Source: Gracilaria domingensis | Lineage: Eukaryota; Rhodophyta; Florideophyceae; Gracilariales; Gracilariaceae | DNA: 64,000 bases | Direction of reading: 5' to 3' | Assembly: GCA_022539475.1 (NCBI GenBank) | Contig: VCMS01000133.1 | Location: 110,054 to 174,053 of the forward strand | Part shown: positions 53,035-63,501 of the stretch, in pieces | Numbering within the stretch: position 1 is the first letter of the stretch | Layout: the number at the start of each line of letters is the position of its first letter | Program-made: the position numbers and the translations under genes | The notes under the pieces: generated by a model | What the model saw: the letters and a program-made list of their open reading frames with translations, nothing else | What the model was told of the DNA's origin: nothing | Databases searched by the model: none

Positions 53035-54016
53035 TGTGGAGCAAAACCCCAGCGATGGGATCGTCTCTCAAGGCGTTCGAGTCCTTGCCCTCTAGACGAG
53101 GTGAACTCAGTGGTGAGCCCTCCGAACACGGATAGTGCGGGTGTAAGACCGCCCGTGGTACGCGATATACCTACGGAGGTTGAGGGGTGAACGGGCCTGA
53201 TCCAGGAATCCGGCGAAAAGTGACGGAATGGTCGAGGAGGAAGAGTACCGTAGAGCGGTCTAAGCCCTAGGCAAAAGGGGAGAAAGAATGGAAATAGAGG
53301 AGGAAAAGAGAGGAATCCCGCGGCGGGACGTGCGGAAAGCGGCAACAGACCCGGCGCCGGGAGATGACGATGTGTATTAAGCCCACGCGGCACAAATCTA
53401 TAGAGAGACGGAAACGCTACCAATTGTGGTGAAAGCAGTACAACTGCACAAATAAGAAACAAGAACAGTCCGAAGACACGGAATAAAACAGCCCGATGGC
53501 AAGACCACAATGGTCAGTATTTCCTGAATAATCCCGAGGGATGAAGCTGAGTCGTACCGTACGCGGTGTTTCTCCGGAGGGAGTTGCACACTTCGCGATG
53601 GCGAAAAAGTTCAGAGCCGAACTCGGTTACCCTTTACTGAGGGGCGGAGGTGGCCACGAGGTCACCTCCTTATATCGTAACCGATTTCTTAGTTAAACTA
53701 AATTAAATAAATAAAGTGCACGCTTGTGCAGGTCCACACACGTGGAAGGTGTGCAACCCGCGGCAGCGGCCAGTAAACTATTCGACAATCATAACAAAAC
53801 ATGTGTGAACACACCCATTCCTATACACGCGTACACGCGACCAATACTCATCCGCGCCACGTCATGGCCGACCCCTCAGGGTGCCATACCTCAATGCGGC
53901 CAAGAGGTATCCCATCAGTGGGCCAATATTCATACCTTCCGAGTACCCGGAACCATCCTTACCAGAGGTTTATGAAAACAATCCCCGTGTATCGGGCAAG
54001 CCCGTTTTGCTCTACA
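53035..54016 (-). repeat. Solo LTR (982 bp) with 5-base target duplication
   Basis: In minus orientation it starts TGTAGAGCAAAAC (54016 downward) and ends GTTTTGCTCCACA (53035). It is similar over its full length to the 3' LTR at 6719-7703. TTTAT is found on both sides (53030-53034 and 54017-54021), the sign of a complete insertion reduced to one LTR. No purine tract is next to it, so it is probably not the 3' LTR of the damaged copy further right, although its position suggests that alternative. Confidence 0.75.
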
Positions 54017-54509
54017 TTTATATCGATCCTGTGTGAAATCGGAACGTCAGACTATCACAACTATACCATATTTATATCACAGAAGTAGTGCATACCATCA
54101 AACCTGTTCCATAACTGAATCCATTCGGTACCAGTTCTTTGCTTTGCCTGTGTTGTAGGTCCATCGTACATGGATATCCATTCTATATCAGTGCTATACC
54201 TCAGAATTCCACTGGGAATTTAACCAAAAATGGTGGTGCCACTCATAGTGTGCGCCACGTCACCCAAAAGGGTCAGTGCTCATTGTGAGATGCTTCTTGC
54301 ACCGATTACCGGATCGGGTTTGCTCCACATCTCCCCCTTCTCAGACCAGCATTCCCGTCGCTGGCGAAGAGGGAGGCGCAGTCGGCGGTCTCATAAATAA
54401 CCAGCACACGATGATGGGCACCGTACTTTCGGTTTCATCAATAACAGGGCTCGCATAGATCTCACAGTGCGCAGGACATCCGAATACAAGAGAGTTTCCT
54501 TTTTCAGGA
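54017..54509. other. Gap between solo LTR and antisense ORF copy B
   Basis: 494 bases with no recognised feature. In copy 1 the corresponding distance from antisense ORF start to LTR is 197 bases. Confidence 0.4.
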
Positions 54510-55108
54510 ATGAACCCCTTTCTAACCAACCCGTTCTCGAGGGCGTCGGCGTCTGCAGTTCTGCAAGGTGTGGCGTCTGGTGCTCCCGCAAGCAGCAATA
54601 CCCAACAAGGTGGGCAGTCTCAAGTTCCTCCCTTTCAGGGGCCTCCAATGCAAGCCCATCCGGGGTACTTTGGTTGCTTCAGTTCCGCGCCGCTCCCTCA
54701 AGGGCAACCGTTGCAGCAGCCAGCGTATCACCCTCCGGGCGCGCAGTACTATCAGGTTCCCCACGCGAGTGTTCCGTATCCGATTCCCATGCAGGGCTAT
54801 CCTCCGAACGCGGCTCCGCAGGCTCCTGATGTCGAAGCGGTGGCTTGGAATGACGAGCAAGCGATGCCTTTGACGGTGAACGCGAGAGGTTGGATCTCAC
54901 GCAAATCGTTCCTCAACCGTTCGCCCCGTAGGGATGGTGTCATTCTCTAACGAGCTCCGTGGTTCCACCCGACAGCGGTTAACGACGAGCCTCTTATTGA
55001 CTCGTATGCCGATGCAAACAGAATGCTCCCAGATGGGATTCAACACGACATGGTGCGCTCTCGCGATTGGCAGACCCGCATAGCGGTTGAACCTCACTTG
55101 ATCTTCCA
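54510..55108 (+). pseudogene. Antisense ORF (aORF) copy B, N-terminal part
   Basis: Starts MNP like copy A, with a Gln/Pro-rich N-terminus (QGGQSQVPPFQGPPMQAHPG) and then the conserved block: EAVAWNDEQAMPL, ARGWISR, a TAA at 54948-54950, then APWFHPTAVNDEPLIDSYAD, MLPDGIQHDMV and IAVEPHLI. Copy A has VTAWNSAQAVPLL, GWIARES, APWFHPTAV and MLPGGLHRDMV at the same places. Similarity stops near 55108, where a hAT sequence begins. It lies opposite to the chromovirus pol on its right, as in copy 1. Confidence 0.7.
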
Positions 55109-56825
55109 AATGGCACTGTTCCACGATACTCCCGTTTCCCATACCCGCAAAGTCTTCCCCGTATTTTTGAATCACTTCTGTTCTCAAAGTAGCATAGAAT
55201 GGGTCACAAAAGAATGCCAGAGCGAGCACAGAAGAGTAAATGCGATTCCACTGATAAAGGACGCGTTCATCTCTGGCACTCTGGGTTTGTGGTGCGCTTA
55301 TTTTCCACAATTCGTATGAAGAGTAATGAGGCGAAAATGACAGATATTGGTGTGTATTCTCCCTCCAAGATACCAATACATTTAAAGATTGGGTCAAGTG
55401 TTTCGCTGACGATCGAGATATGATTCCAAAATTGCGTGTCGGTGATGATCTCGAATACTGTAGTTGGGAGTATAAAGCTTTCGTCTAGACCGAGACGCTG
55501 TTTTTCGTGCATGATCGCGTAAGGCATATAGGTTATTACTTGTTTAACAAGTAGGAGGCGTTTAAACATGAAGTTCACAGTAGACATCTCGTTCTAGAGT
55601 ATATTACCATTGCATATGATCTGTTAAGTCGCTCGATACACAGCTTTTCGTATATTTTGCGGAGTAGCCCATTGGTCTTAATTGTTTTCGATAACAACCG
55701 ACATTTTCGGATCGTGCTGGCAACGACTGGAGTCCTCCCTATGTCTTCACTCATATTGTGTAGCGCATGCGTACTGATCCATAAGCAAACAAAAAGAGTT
55801 TCTTCTCCAGACAAATCTCCCGTAGCTTTTTCATAGCGTTGCATGAGTCCGACATGAAGCCATAGCAGCATGGAAAGCCCACCAGGTTGTGAACACGGTC
55901 TACTAAATCTTTGAGCTTGATAAATAAGTTTTCAGAGGTCTCCTTCTGCAACGTAGAACGAAGATATTCTATGAAAAATGGTAGCGGGGAAAAGAGTATT
56001 ACATTGCTCACTGACTTGGCAATGACGTTTGTAGCGCCATCGATTGCCAATATCCCACCATCATCGTGTCTGATACGGTCTATTACAGAGCACATAATAT
56101 TTGCTCGTACTCGTTGTGTAAAAGCTCGATTCCCAGTCTTCGTGGACAAGGAGGATACCATTTGGGACGTAAAGCCCTCCAAAATAGTTCCCAACTTGAA
56201 TGTTCAAAATAGTGGAATGGAGTACCTGTGTGGTGTACTGCTTTTGAGAAGAGATTTTCCAGCATAGTGCGTCGTTGGGGCGTCAGGTTTTCAATTACCA
56301 TGTTAGAGAGAGGGCCCTTGTGTGAAGCTTTTGTATCTTCCTCTTTAGGTTGCTTTTGAGGGAATTTGGGCACGTGTGACACCGATACTATTGATTCTGT
56401 GTGAGTGGGATCGCTACTTTGGCGCTGTGGTAGTGCTCCTATGGACTGTGGGACGAGCAGGCAGTTACTGAGATGCGTTTTCAGGTTGGCGGGTTTTGCA
56501 GATACGCTGGCGTCGCAATAGTTGCACTTGGCCCGATCCACTTTGAAGGATGCTTTGGCACATCTTGTGAAGTGGTTCCAAATTGGTGACGGTTTCCTTC
56601 CCATTGTTGGCATGAGATAGTCATATGGCTGGTGAAAGAGAAGCTGTCATTGGCATCTCTTTTGATAGCTCCTAGATCTATGGAAATGCGGCGGCGCCGC
56701 CACAAAAAGTGTTCCAAGAGGTGCAGAAAATATATGTAACGGTTAGGTAGTGGTTTGTAACGCTATGGAACGTTACTCACGTTACATAACTATTACTTTT
56801 CTGTAAGTAACGAAAATAACCATTC
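55109..56825 (-). mobile_element. hAT transposon remnant 2, inside aORF copy B
   Basis: Minus-strand hAT remnant lying between the N- and C-terminal parts of aORF copy B. The boundaries are inferred from where aORF similarity stops and resumes. The right end has several GTAAC/GTTAC words (56734-56815), like the subterminal repeats of hAT elements. I could not define terminal inverted repeats, and about 300 codons of the aORF are missing around it, so a deletion accompanied or followed insertion. Confidence 0.6.
55130..56613 (-). pseudogene. hAT transposase pseudogene 2 with BED zinc finger
   Basis: From ATG 56613: WNHFTRCAKASFKVDRAKCN leads into a BED zinc finger (CNYC ... HLSNC). Low complexity follows, then the helical and catalytic parts in other frames: 56194-55751 (ILAIDGATNVIAKSVSNV, DLVDRVHNLVGFPCCYGFMS), 55871-55575, 55587-55267 and a last piece near 55290-55150 (LYQWNRIYSSVLALAFFCDP). 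At least three frame changes occur. It differs from the hAT remnant at 7843-9837, so the two are different lineages. Inactive. Confidence 0.72.
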
Positions 56826-56830
56826 TCTAG

Positions 56831-57133
56831 TTGGACCACGGCGAAGACGTCAACGACGATGACCAAGCCCTTTTGGTGGGCGTGCCAAGCACGGCGGGGG
56901 TTGGAACGCCGTGTCTGGCAGGAGGGTCTCAGGCCCCATCAGGGTGGAATACCACTACACCGACTGCGGGTTCTGTGCCGAACCAAATGTCGGCTCTTCG
57001 AACTAGCCTGATAGGCAAGGGGGTCCCGATCCCGGAGGATATGACCGATGCGGCGCTAATGACGGCGCGGGCCAACCAGTAGCTGAGTCAGAACCCAAGC
57101 ATGGGTGGCGGCGCTGGGCCCTCTACGGAATAA
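56831..57133 (+). pseudogene. aORF copy B, C-terminal part
   Basis: Pro/Gly/Ala-rich frame with GVPIPEDMTDAALM, a TAG at 57080, then SQNPSMGGGAGPSTE and TAA at 57131. Copy A ends GVPVPPDMYDLAQLL, SQTPQAG and GGAGPSTGW, so this is the same C-terminus, separated from its N-terminus by the hAT remnant. Confidence 0.65.
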
Positions 57134-57486
57134 CGGGATCACGCCGGGTAGCGGCGCCTTTCGCTGTAGCTTGCGACTTCTTGAGTAAACCAAACGCATT
57201 AGGGTTACATTCTTTCTGCTAGTCCTCTGTGAGGCGCCTTCATCTTCATCTTCTCGACTGCGAGCTTTATCTTTATCTTCACTTCCTTTCCAGGATACTT
57301 CTTAGCCATACGTGGCGCTTCTTAGATCTTCTTCTACTTCTACTTCGTGGTAACACCGTGCGAAGGTACTAAACCGACGGTGCGGTGTCACAGTTCTCTC
57401 TTAATATACATAGAAGAGCTCCTCATAGTCCTTTCCAACTAGCCGCCGAGCGGTGGCGCTCACCGCAGTAGGTCACCGATAACGGT
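57134..57486. other. Junction between aORF copy B and pol copy 2 ends
   Basis: Contains a TCTTCATCTTCATC-type pyrimidine-rich stretch (57235-57350) and an inverted pair GTGGTAACACCGTGC / GACGGTGCGGTGTCAC (57346-57391). No gene. Confidence 0.4.
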
Positions 57487-57840
57487 TTAACCTACCTGGG
57501 CATTTTCCATGGTGACGGGGAGTTCTGTCCGAGTCCGGCGAGGGTATGAGATTACCTTTGACCTCGAAAAGTGCTCGATAGGCTCCCATGTGTCGTCCGC
57601 TGGGGGATAGCCGTACCAACGGATTTGGTAGAGTAGCGTCCCGTCGTGGGCATAGTCGTCCTTCACGATGCGGTTGATGACGAGCTCGAAGAGTTCTTTT
57701 CCGTCCTCGGACACCACTTCGGTTCTTCCCGCCACAGGGCTACCGTTGGCCTTTACTCCAATGAGTACGAGGGGTGTACTAGGGTACAATCCGATCTCGA
57801 AGTCGCTGTGTGAGGTCACCACGATGGTAACTGCCGTCAT
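57487..57840 (-). pseudogene. Chromodomain tail of chromovirus copy 2
   Basis: Contains FELVINRIVKDDYAHDGTLL, then YQIRWYGYPPADDTWEPIEH. All three aromatic cage positions (Tyr, Trp-Tyr, Trp) are present, better preserved than in copy 1. It ends NAQVG-stop like copy 1. It lies in a different frame from the upstream integrase parts. Confidence 0.85.
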
Positions 57841-58174
57841 GACGGGGATGCTGTAATTTCCGAATTCGGCGTTCGATTTCTTCTGGCGCGGTCTCTAGTG
57901 AACCCTCGTCGCATCCAGAGTTCGGCTTTTCGTGTCTCTTTCCCAAGGAGCGACAGGCCGACGAACTGTCGCGTTTCGGATTCGAGTTTAGTGTCTTCTT
58001 CGAAGGGAGAAAGCCGTTGTGACGGAGAAGCTTGCGAACACGCTCACTGAGCAGGGCGGCGGATTGCCGGGCCATGGCACGTTGCCATCCATCTTCATTG
58101 GCTGGTCGTAGGGGTGCGTGCGTCACACGTACCGACAGCGGTTCAAAATATTGCCTGACACCGGTGAACGGGGA

Positions 58175-58708
58175 TTAGGGAATTAGGTCAGAAAGACCGC
58201 GCTGCGAGTGAGGAAGAACCGAGGGTAGGTAAACAGTGTCTTCCGCGCTTACGGCGTCCTCCTGCGTAGCAGATTCGGGGTTCTCGGGTACCGGTGTTGA
58301 GACGACTTCCTGGAGGGGACTCGGAGCGCGGTATACGCAGTCACGCGAGACCTGTTCGTGCTGGTTGTTAATATCCAGTAATGCGGTGTTGTCCTGTATG
58401 GAAACTACCCGATAGGGTCCACTCGCAATTGGCGATAGCTTGTGGCGCCGTTCCTTTTCAGGATTGTAGTACTCCTTACGCAGGAACACGTAGTCTCTCT
58501 CCCTCAGCTGAGGTAACGGTCTTCGAATTCGGCTATCGAAGTGGCGTTTGTAAGATAGTTGTGCTTTCTCCATGGAGCGTCTAGCAACAGATACCAACTT
58601 GGTAAGCCATTTCTTACAGGCTTCCCGATACATACTCGGTGAGGGGAACGTATCCAATGTTGGCTGCGCTTCAATTGCCAGTGGTGGCGGTATTCGCGAA
58701 AGTACCAA
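58175..58708 (-). pseudogene. Integrase C-terminal (GPY/F) module of copy 2
   Basis: VLSRIPPPLAIEAQPTLDTF, FLRKEYYNPEKERRHKLSPI and ASGPYRVVSIQDNTALLDI. It aligns with 2456-2950 of copy 1. It is out of frame with the integrase core, whose frame ends at 58761. Confidence 0.8.
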
Positions 58709-58760
58709 CTCGATGGTGATAATGACATTACCCTGTGAACCTGGGTGTTATACGCGTAGG

Positions 58761-59679
58761 TTATTTCGTCTGTATATAGGTCCCAAGTTTTGGGGTGATC
58801 CGCGACATAGGATCGTAAAGTCCCGAGTATATAGTTCGGTTAAAGCTTTCCACCTGCCCATTCGCCTGGGGATTATATGTCGTTACGGACAAATTCCTTA
58901 TATCCAGGATTCGGCATACGTCTTGAAAGAACTTAGATGTGAATTGTGAGCCGGTATCATACAACAGCTGTACAGGCGGTCCATAGGCAAACACCCAGTG
59001 GGTCACAAAGGCTTTTGTCACAGCAGCAGCGGTAATCCGTTTAAGCGGAACTGTCCTGACCAACTTGGAGAATCTGTCAGTTATGACCAACAGGTATTGA
59101 TTACCCCTGGGGGTTTTGATGAGTTCTCCGAAGATGTCGATGGCGACGAATTCAAGTGGTGCCCGAGCGGGGAATAACTTCAACTCCTTCGAGTACTTAC
59201 GGAGTTTAATGTCATTCTTGGCGCAAGCCTGGCAGAAGCGAAGAACCGCGTAGCAGTCAAACGACATGGCGGGCCAATAGAAGTCCCTTCGTAAGGTGAG
59301 ATAGAGCTTCCGACCTCCTGGATGGGCTCCTAACTTCACATAGTGTGACGAGTGAAGTACAGGACTCTGCAGTGAGTGTGCTCCTACCATCTGGGGTCGA
59401 CATTCCACCATCCTCACGAGGTATCCTTGATCATTAACCTCGAAAGGTATTCTGTACCCACCGTTCAAACGGGCTCGCTCCTGGGTGCAGAAGGGGTCCG
59501 TTTGTTGTTCCCTTATCATCTCCTCTGGAGTAATTGGTATGAATGAACCGGGTGTCGATTCGATAGTTTGTGTGGCGAGTATGTCATCACGCACATCATC
59601 TGAGAGGATTTCAGTTTCACCTTCCATGTCTCCAACCATAGAACATGGTATCTCAGTGTCCTCCGTAGGCCCTAGTAAT
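58761..59679 (-). pseudogene. Integrase of chromovirus copy 2
   Basis: Zinc-binding region (HSSHYVKLGAHPGG ... CQACAKND) and rve core (FVAIDIFGELIKTPRGNQYL, LLYDTGSQFTSKFF, NPQANGQVESFNRTI). All three acidic DDE residues are visible, including the Glu lost in copy 1. The usual DNGSQF reads DTGSQF. The frame stops at 58761. Confidence 0.85.
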
Positions 59680-60024
59680 CATTTGGGTGGTATATGGACT
59701 ATCTGTGCCTCACAAAAGGGTTCAAGTGTCCACTATGTGGCTGTTATGGGCGGAAAACTGATGTATGCCGTATGTTTGTCGTATCTATGGCGTGCGCATG
59801 GTTGGTTTAGGGATGGTATTCGCACACAACAGGCACCCTGCCCATCTCAAAAAATTACTTTTTCTTATTCCGTTACATCTGCCATCATCCGTCATGCACC
59901 AGGCACTCATACGGCACATATGCGACACAGATACGACTTAAATACGACATTGTGCCAAACACGGCACAGCGTATGCACCTGAACCACCATATCAGACATG
60001 AAGCGTACATACACCACCCAAATG
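59680..60024. mobile_element. MITE inserted in pol copy 2 (345 bp)
   Basis: Bounded by CATTTGGGTGGTATATGG and, read inward from the right, CATTTGGGTGGTGTATG, a terminal inverted repeat of about 17 bases. Removing it restores the linker seen in copy 1 (EAEPPRE then TEDTEIPC, against GEAKPVDDDDIPC), which shows it is an insertion. I could not fix a target duplication. No ORF. Confidence 0.8.
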
Positions 60025-60611
60025 TTTCCCTGGGAGGCTCTGCTTCCGCTGATGTGCCCAGTCGGGATAAGGCGGGATAAGCCATCAGCGTTTAAGTTAA
60101 GGGAGTCTTTCTTATGGACTACTTCAAAATCGAAATCCGAGAATCAGAGTCTCGACCGCATCAAACGTCCCGAGGGTTCGGTGATCTCCATGAACCAACT
60201 TAGGCACGCATGGTCAGTATGCACCCGGAAATGGGTTCCCATTAAGTAGGGCCTGTATGTGGACAATTCGCACACTACTGCGAAGCATTCTTTCTCGCAA
60301 ACCGAGTAATTCCTTTCGTGCACGTTCAGTGACCTTGATAAGTACCGGATAGGGTGTCGTTCACCCTTCTCCACGGTCTGAAACAACGCACAGCCCACCT
60401 GGTTCGCATTAGCATCCGTGTCGACTTCATACGGCAACCCGGGCTTGGGTAAGGCCAAGATTGGTGGGGAGGTTACTGCATCAACCAATGCCGCGAAGAC
60501 GGACGCTTCTGCGTCCCCAAAGGTCTTCAAATCGACTGGCTCTCCTTTCGTTAGGAGTTTGTTAAGCGGTAGCGTTATACCCGCAAGGCTGGGAACAAAA
60601 CGTTTATACAC
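60025..60611 (-). pseudogene. RNase H of chromovirus copy 2
   Basis: YEVDTDANANQVGCALFQ, NYSVCEKECFAVVCEL and RVHTDHACLSWFME match Ty3 RNase H. A stop lies at 60144, and the tail continues degenerate up to the MITE. Between it and RT are two in-frame stops near 60666 and 60630. Confidence 0.83.
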
Positions 60612-60665
60612 GTTAAATAAGCCTAAAATGGATCGTAACTCCGTTTAAGCGCTTGGGTGCTTTGC

Positions 60666-61514
60666 CTACTTCAAAGATTTGATCCGTACTTCATCGATTG
60701 ACAGCTTTCCGGGGCCGATAATGTGTCCCAGATTTTTAACCGATTCGGTGAAGAACTTGCACTTCTTGAGCTCCAAAGTTACTCCTGCATCACGCAGTAC
60801 TCGCAGGACATCCCTCACATGCGCTAGATGGTCATCCAGGCTCTTGGAGAACACTACAATGTCGTTCAGATACACCAAGCATGTGGTCCATTTGAACCTT
60901 GCGAGGCGGATATCCGCCCTTCCTTGGAACGTTGCGGGAGCATTGGTTAACCCAAAGGGCATTCTTCGGAAACGGTACAGACCCTGGTGGCATACAAATG
61001 CTGTCTTGTCCTTGTCTGTTTCCCTGATGGGCACCTGCCAATATCCACCATTAGCATCCAGTGTGGTGAATATATCAGCGCTCCCTAGAGAATCGATAGA
61101 TTCATTCATCCAGGGTATCGGATATACATCCTTTACGGTGACCGTGTTTAACTTTCGGTAATCGATACAGAATCTCCAAGAGCCATCCGGTTTCGGAACC
61201 AACACTACTGGTGATACCCACGAGGACTGGGCCGGTTTAATGACGCCAGCGTGCAGCATTTTCTCCACTTGAACTTTTTCTTCTTCCCGAGCCTTCGGTC
61301 CTGCCCTGTAAGGGTGCTGAGAAATGGGCCGAGTATTCAGAAGTAGATCAATGCAATGTTTCTTAATATTGATAGTTCCCAGAGTTCCATCCCACATGGA
61401 CGTAAAAGCGCGCAACATTCCGCGAAGTTTCTCCTGATGAGATTCAGACACATGCTCTAGATTGAGCTTCATTAACTCCTCGACAGGATCCATTTGTTCA
61501 CTGCCAGGTGGCAC
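60666..61514 (-). pseudogene. Reverse transcriptase of chromovirus copy 2, YLND active site
   Basis: 283 codons open: SPVVLVPKPDGSWRFCIDYR, FTTLDANGGYWQVPI, RMPFGLTNAPATFQ. The catalytic box reads YLNDIVVFS: the first Asp of the YxDD pair is Asn (codon AAC at about 60870). The frame is otherwise intact up to TAG 60666. Loss of this Asp abolishes polymerisation in known reverse transcriptases. Confidence 0.87.
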
Positions 61515-61715
61515 AGGCTTGACCTATGAAGATTTCAGATTATCTGAACCCGATTCCTCGGTGACTTCCGTAGCGGCTGGCTTATGCGAATCAACAGTCT
61601 CCTCCCCCTTCTTAGGGTCATATGCTGTGAGAACCGTCCCGATGGGGATCGTAGTAGGGATCACCGCGGCAGTGTGCGGTAGTATCGAGCCCGCAACTTG
61701 GTTCTTGACTAACCA

Positions 61716-62341
61716 CTAGGTGATACTGCCAAAGTTGGCAATTATTACCTTGAAAGGTTCATTCGGTTGAATCATAACGACTCCATTAGCCAGAGCTATT
61801 TGGCGTTGTTCATAGAGAGCCGGCAACGGTTGTACTCTGTGAAGGTCATCAACCCATACCTGGGACTCAGGAGGAAGTGGTACCGTTTTAAGGACACGTA
61901 ACTTCGTAGACTCCATGTCATCTTTGGCTGCTTTTTGGGCCACCGGTAACGGGACGTGTTTCTGCGTGGCGGCTCTGAGTGGTCTCCGAACAATTGGCAA
62001 CACGGAACCATCCGCCATCTCCACTTCTCGTTTCCGCGGACGGATTGATTCCACAAAGGCTCACAAAAGTCACAGCCGAGAATGATCCGAACTGCTATTG
62101 AGTCGCAGACGACAAAGCCGATTTTAACCAAACAGGTTCCTAATCTCACCAAGAGCGCTATATACCCTGCCGTTCGAATCCGATTATTATTCGCATCTGC
62201 GATGTCTAATGCAGGACCAAAACGAATTGTTTCCCGAAGTGCGGGTGGTAATAGCCTCAGATGGATTAAGTTGGGGGCGCCACTAGTGTCTAGGACTGCG
62301 AGTTGACGAACCATAAATTGGGCGGAAAGGCCGAGATTTGC
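61716..62341 (-). pseudogene. Aspartic protease and linker of chromovirus copy 2
   Basis: AVLDTSGAPNLIHLRLLPPA carries the DTSG active-site motif, and IILGCDF is the second conserved part of retroviral-type aspartic proteases. Near 62050 the frame changes, and the following linker (VEMADGSVLPIVRRPL ... QPNEPFKVII) continues to a stop at 61716. Confidence 0.75.
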
Positions 62342-62930
62342 CTACACCTTGTAATTTCTTTTCGCCAAGACAAGGATTCGATCCGGGATACGGAGGTTGC
62401 GGAAACGTACCCACGGGCGACACAAAACACTGCAGTATCTTGAATCCACGTCTGTGGCAGCCATCGTCTTCGTAAGGATTCTAACGAACGGGGAATGAAG
62501 CGAAAGCTCTTCAAGCGTCTTCACATTCGGCTCAGAAGGCGCCCCTTCCACCGGGGAGACTCCCAAGATTAGTTTTTTGGAGCAGATACCGCCTGTCGCG
62601 GGCAATTCTCGTCCTGGGCATCGAGTTGATTCCCGTTCGCGGGTATGCGTCGTTCCACCAAAGGTTGGGCCTCTGCATGGTTAACTACACCAATGTTGCT
62701 TCCTCCACTTCTCTGGTAAAGGGTCAATGCGAACTTGGCCACTTCATAAGAAATTCTCGGAACACGAGAGTGATTCTCTGGTGAGAGCGACTCATACTGA
62801 ACGATAATTTTTGACCTCTCCGGTGAGGGGAACGTGCACTGTGTTGAAATATGACCAGGTTGGTAACACTCGTAACACGTCTGTCTCTTGCAGATGCTAG
62901 TTTTTGGCGAGGGTCGTCCAGAAATTGGCA
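62342..62930 (-). pseudogene. Gag C-terminus with zinc knuckle, chromovirus copy 2
   Basis: TCYECYQPGHISTQC is a CCHC zinc knuckle (C-x2-C-x4-H-x4-C) of nucleocapsid type. It is followed by a linker towards protease with a frame change near 62580 and a stop at 62342. Upstream of about 62893 similarity to a gag ends at a sequence with repeated GGGTCGTCCAG, so the N-terminal capsid part is gone. Confidence 0.75.
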
Positions 62931-63304
62931 AGGGTCGTCCAGTAAACTTTTTGAAAAAATATCGAGATCAATTATTTCAAAATTTGCAGATAATTGCTTG
63001 GGTCGTCCAGAATCGCTGTGCAGTAAATACTGGTGGGTTTTCCACTCGTGCTAGTTCTTTAGTCGAGGGCTACCTGAACTGTATTTCGCGAAGTCTAGGT
63101 TCAGTTTCCATTAAGGTGCACATTACACGATACATTCTGCGGAATGATACCCTGCAACGCATGGAATACTAGTGCTAGTACAGATGATGCCCATTATGAA
63201 ATCATACCGTTTTATTCGTATCTATTCTTCTATCGACCGCTTTTGCTAACCACTACTTCGCTATATTACATGTACCATATCCCCATGATGGAGCGGGTGT
63301 AGGC
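62894..63304. other. Sequence replacing the gag 5' part
   Basis: GGGTCGTCCAG occurs three times (about 62911, 62932 and 63000). No gene. Probably an unrelated insertion or a rearrangement breakpoint. Confidence 0.4.
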
Positions 63305-63460
63305 GCAATCTGCGGCAGATGCCGCAGACTGCACCTCCACCATCGGCTGTATCGGTAGAACAAATACGCACTCCGAAAGGATGAGGCGCGAAGCGCCTCA
63401 TCCTCTCCGTTCCTCATGTAGGGAACCATGCCCAGATGCATGGTTCCCTACTTGAGGAAC
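63305..63460. repeat. Three consecutive hairpins
   Basis: 63305-63332: 13-base arms with one mismatch, loop GA. 63378-63404: perfect 12-base arms (AGGATGAGGCGC), loop GAA. 63409-63460: 22-base arms with one mismatch, 8-base loop. Confidence 0.88.
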
Positions 63461-63501
63461 CTGCACCTGCAACTCGTGAGCTACGTCCGCATCAAAAGTC
63501 A

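Larger units (their letters stand above)
57487..62930 (-). mobile_element. Ty3/gypsy chromovirus copy 2, pol region
   Basis: Minus-strand relative of copy 1 that also shows gag zinc knuckle and protease. Order from 62930 down: zinc knuckle, aspartic protease, RT, RNase H, a 345-bp MITE (60024-59680), integrase, GPY/F, spacer, chromodomain. It has many stops (61716, 60666, 60630, 60144 among them) and at least four frame changes. The 5' part of gag and the 5' LTR are missing; sequence upstream of about 62893 is unrelated. Together with aORF copy B (54510-57133) it mirrors copy 1 in inverted orientation. Confidence 0.85.

Noticed and set aside
54017-54030. Reading the 53035-54016 repeat as the 3' LTR of chromovirus copy 2
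   Set aside because: No polypurine tract adjoins it and TTTAT flanks both sides, which fits an independent solo LTR better; not fully excluded.
63300-63460. CRISPR-like reading of the three hairpins
   Set aside because: The hairpins have different sequences and irregular spacing; there is no repeat-spacer periodicity and the context is eukaryotic.
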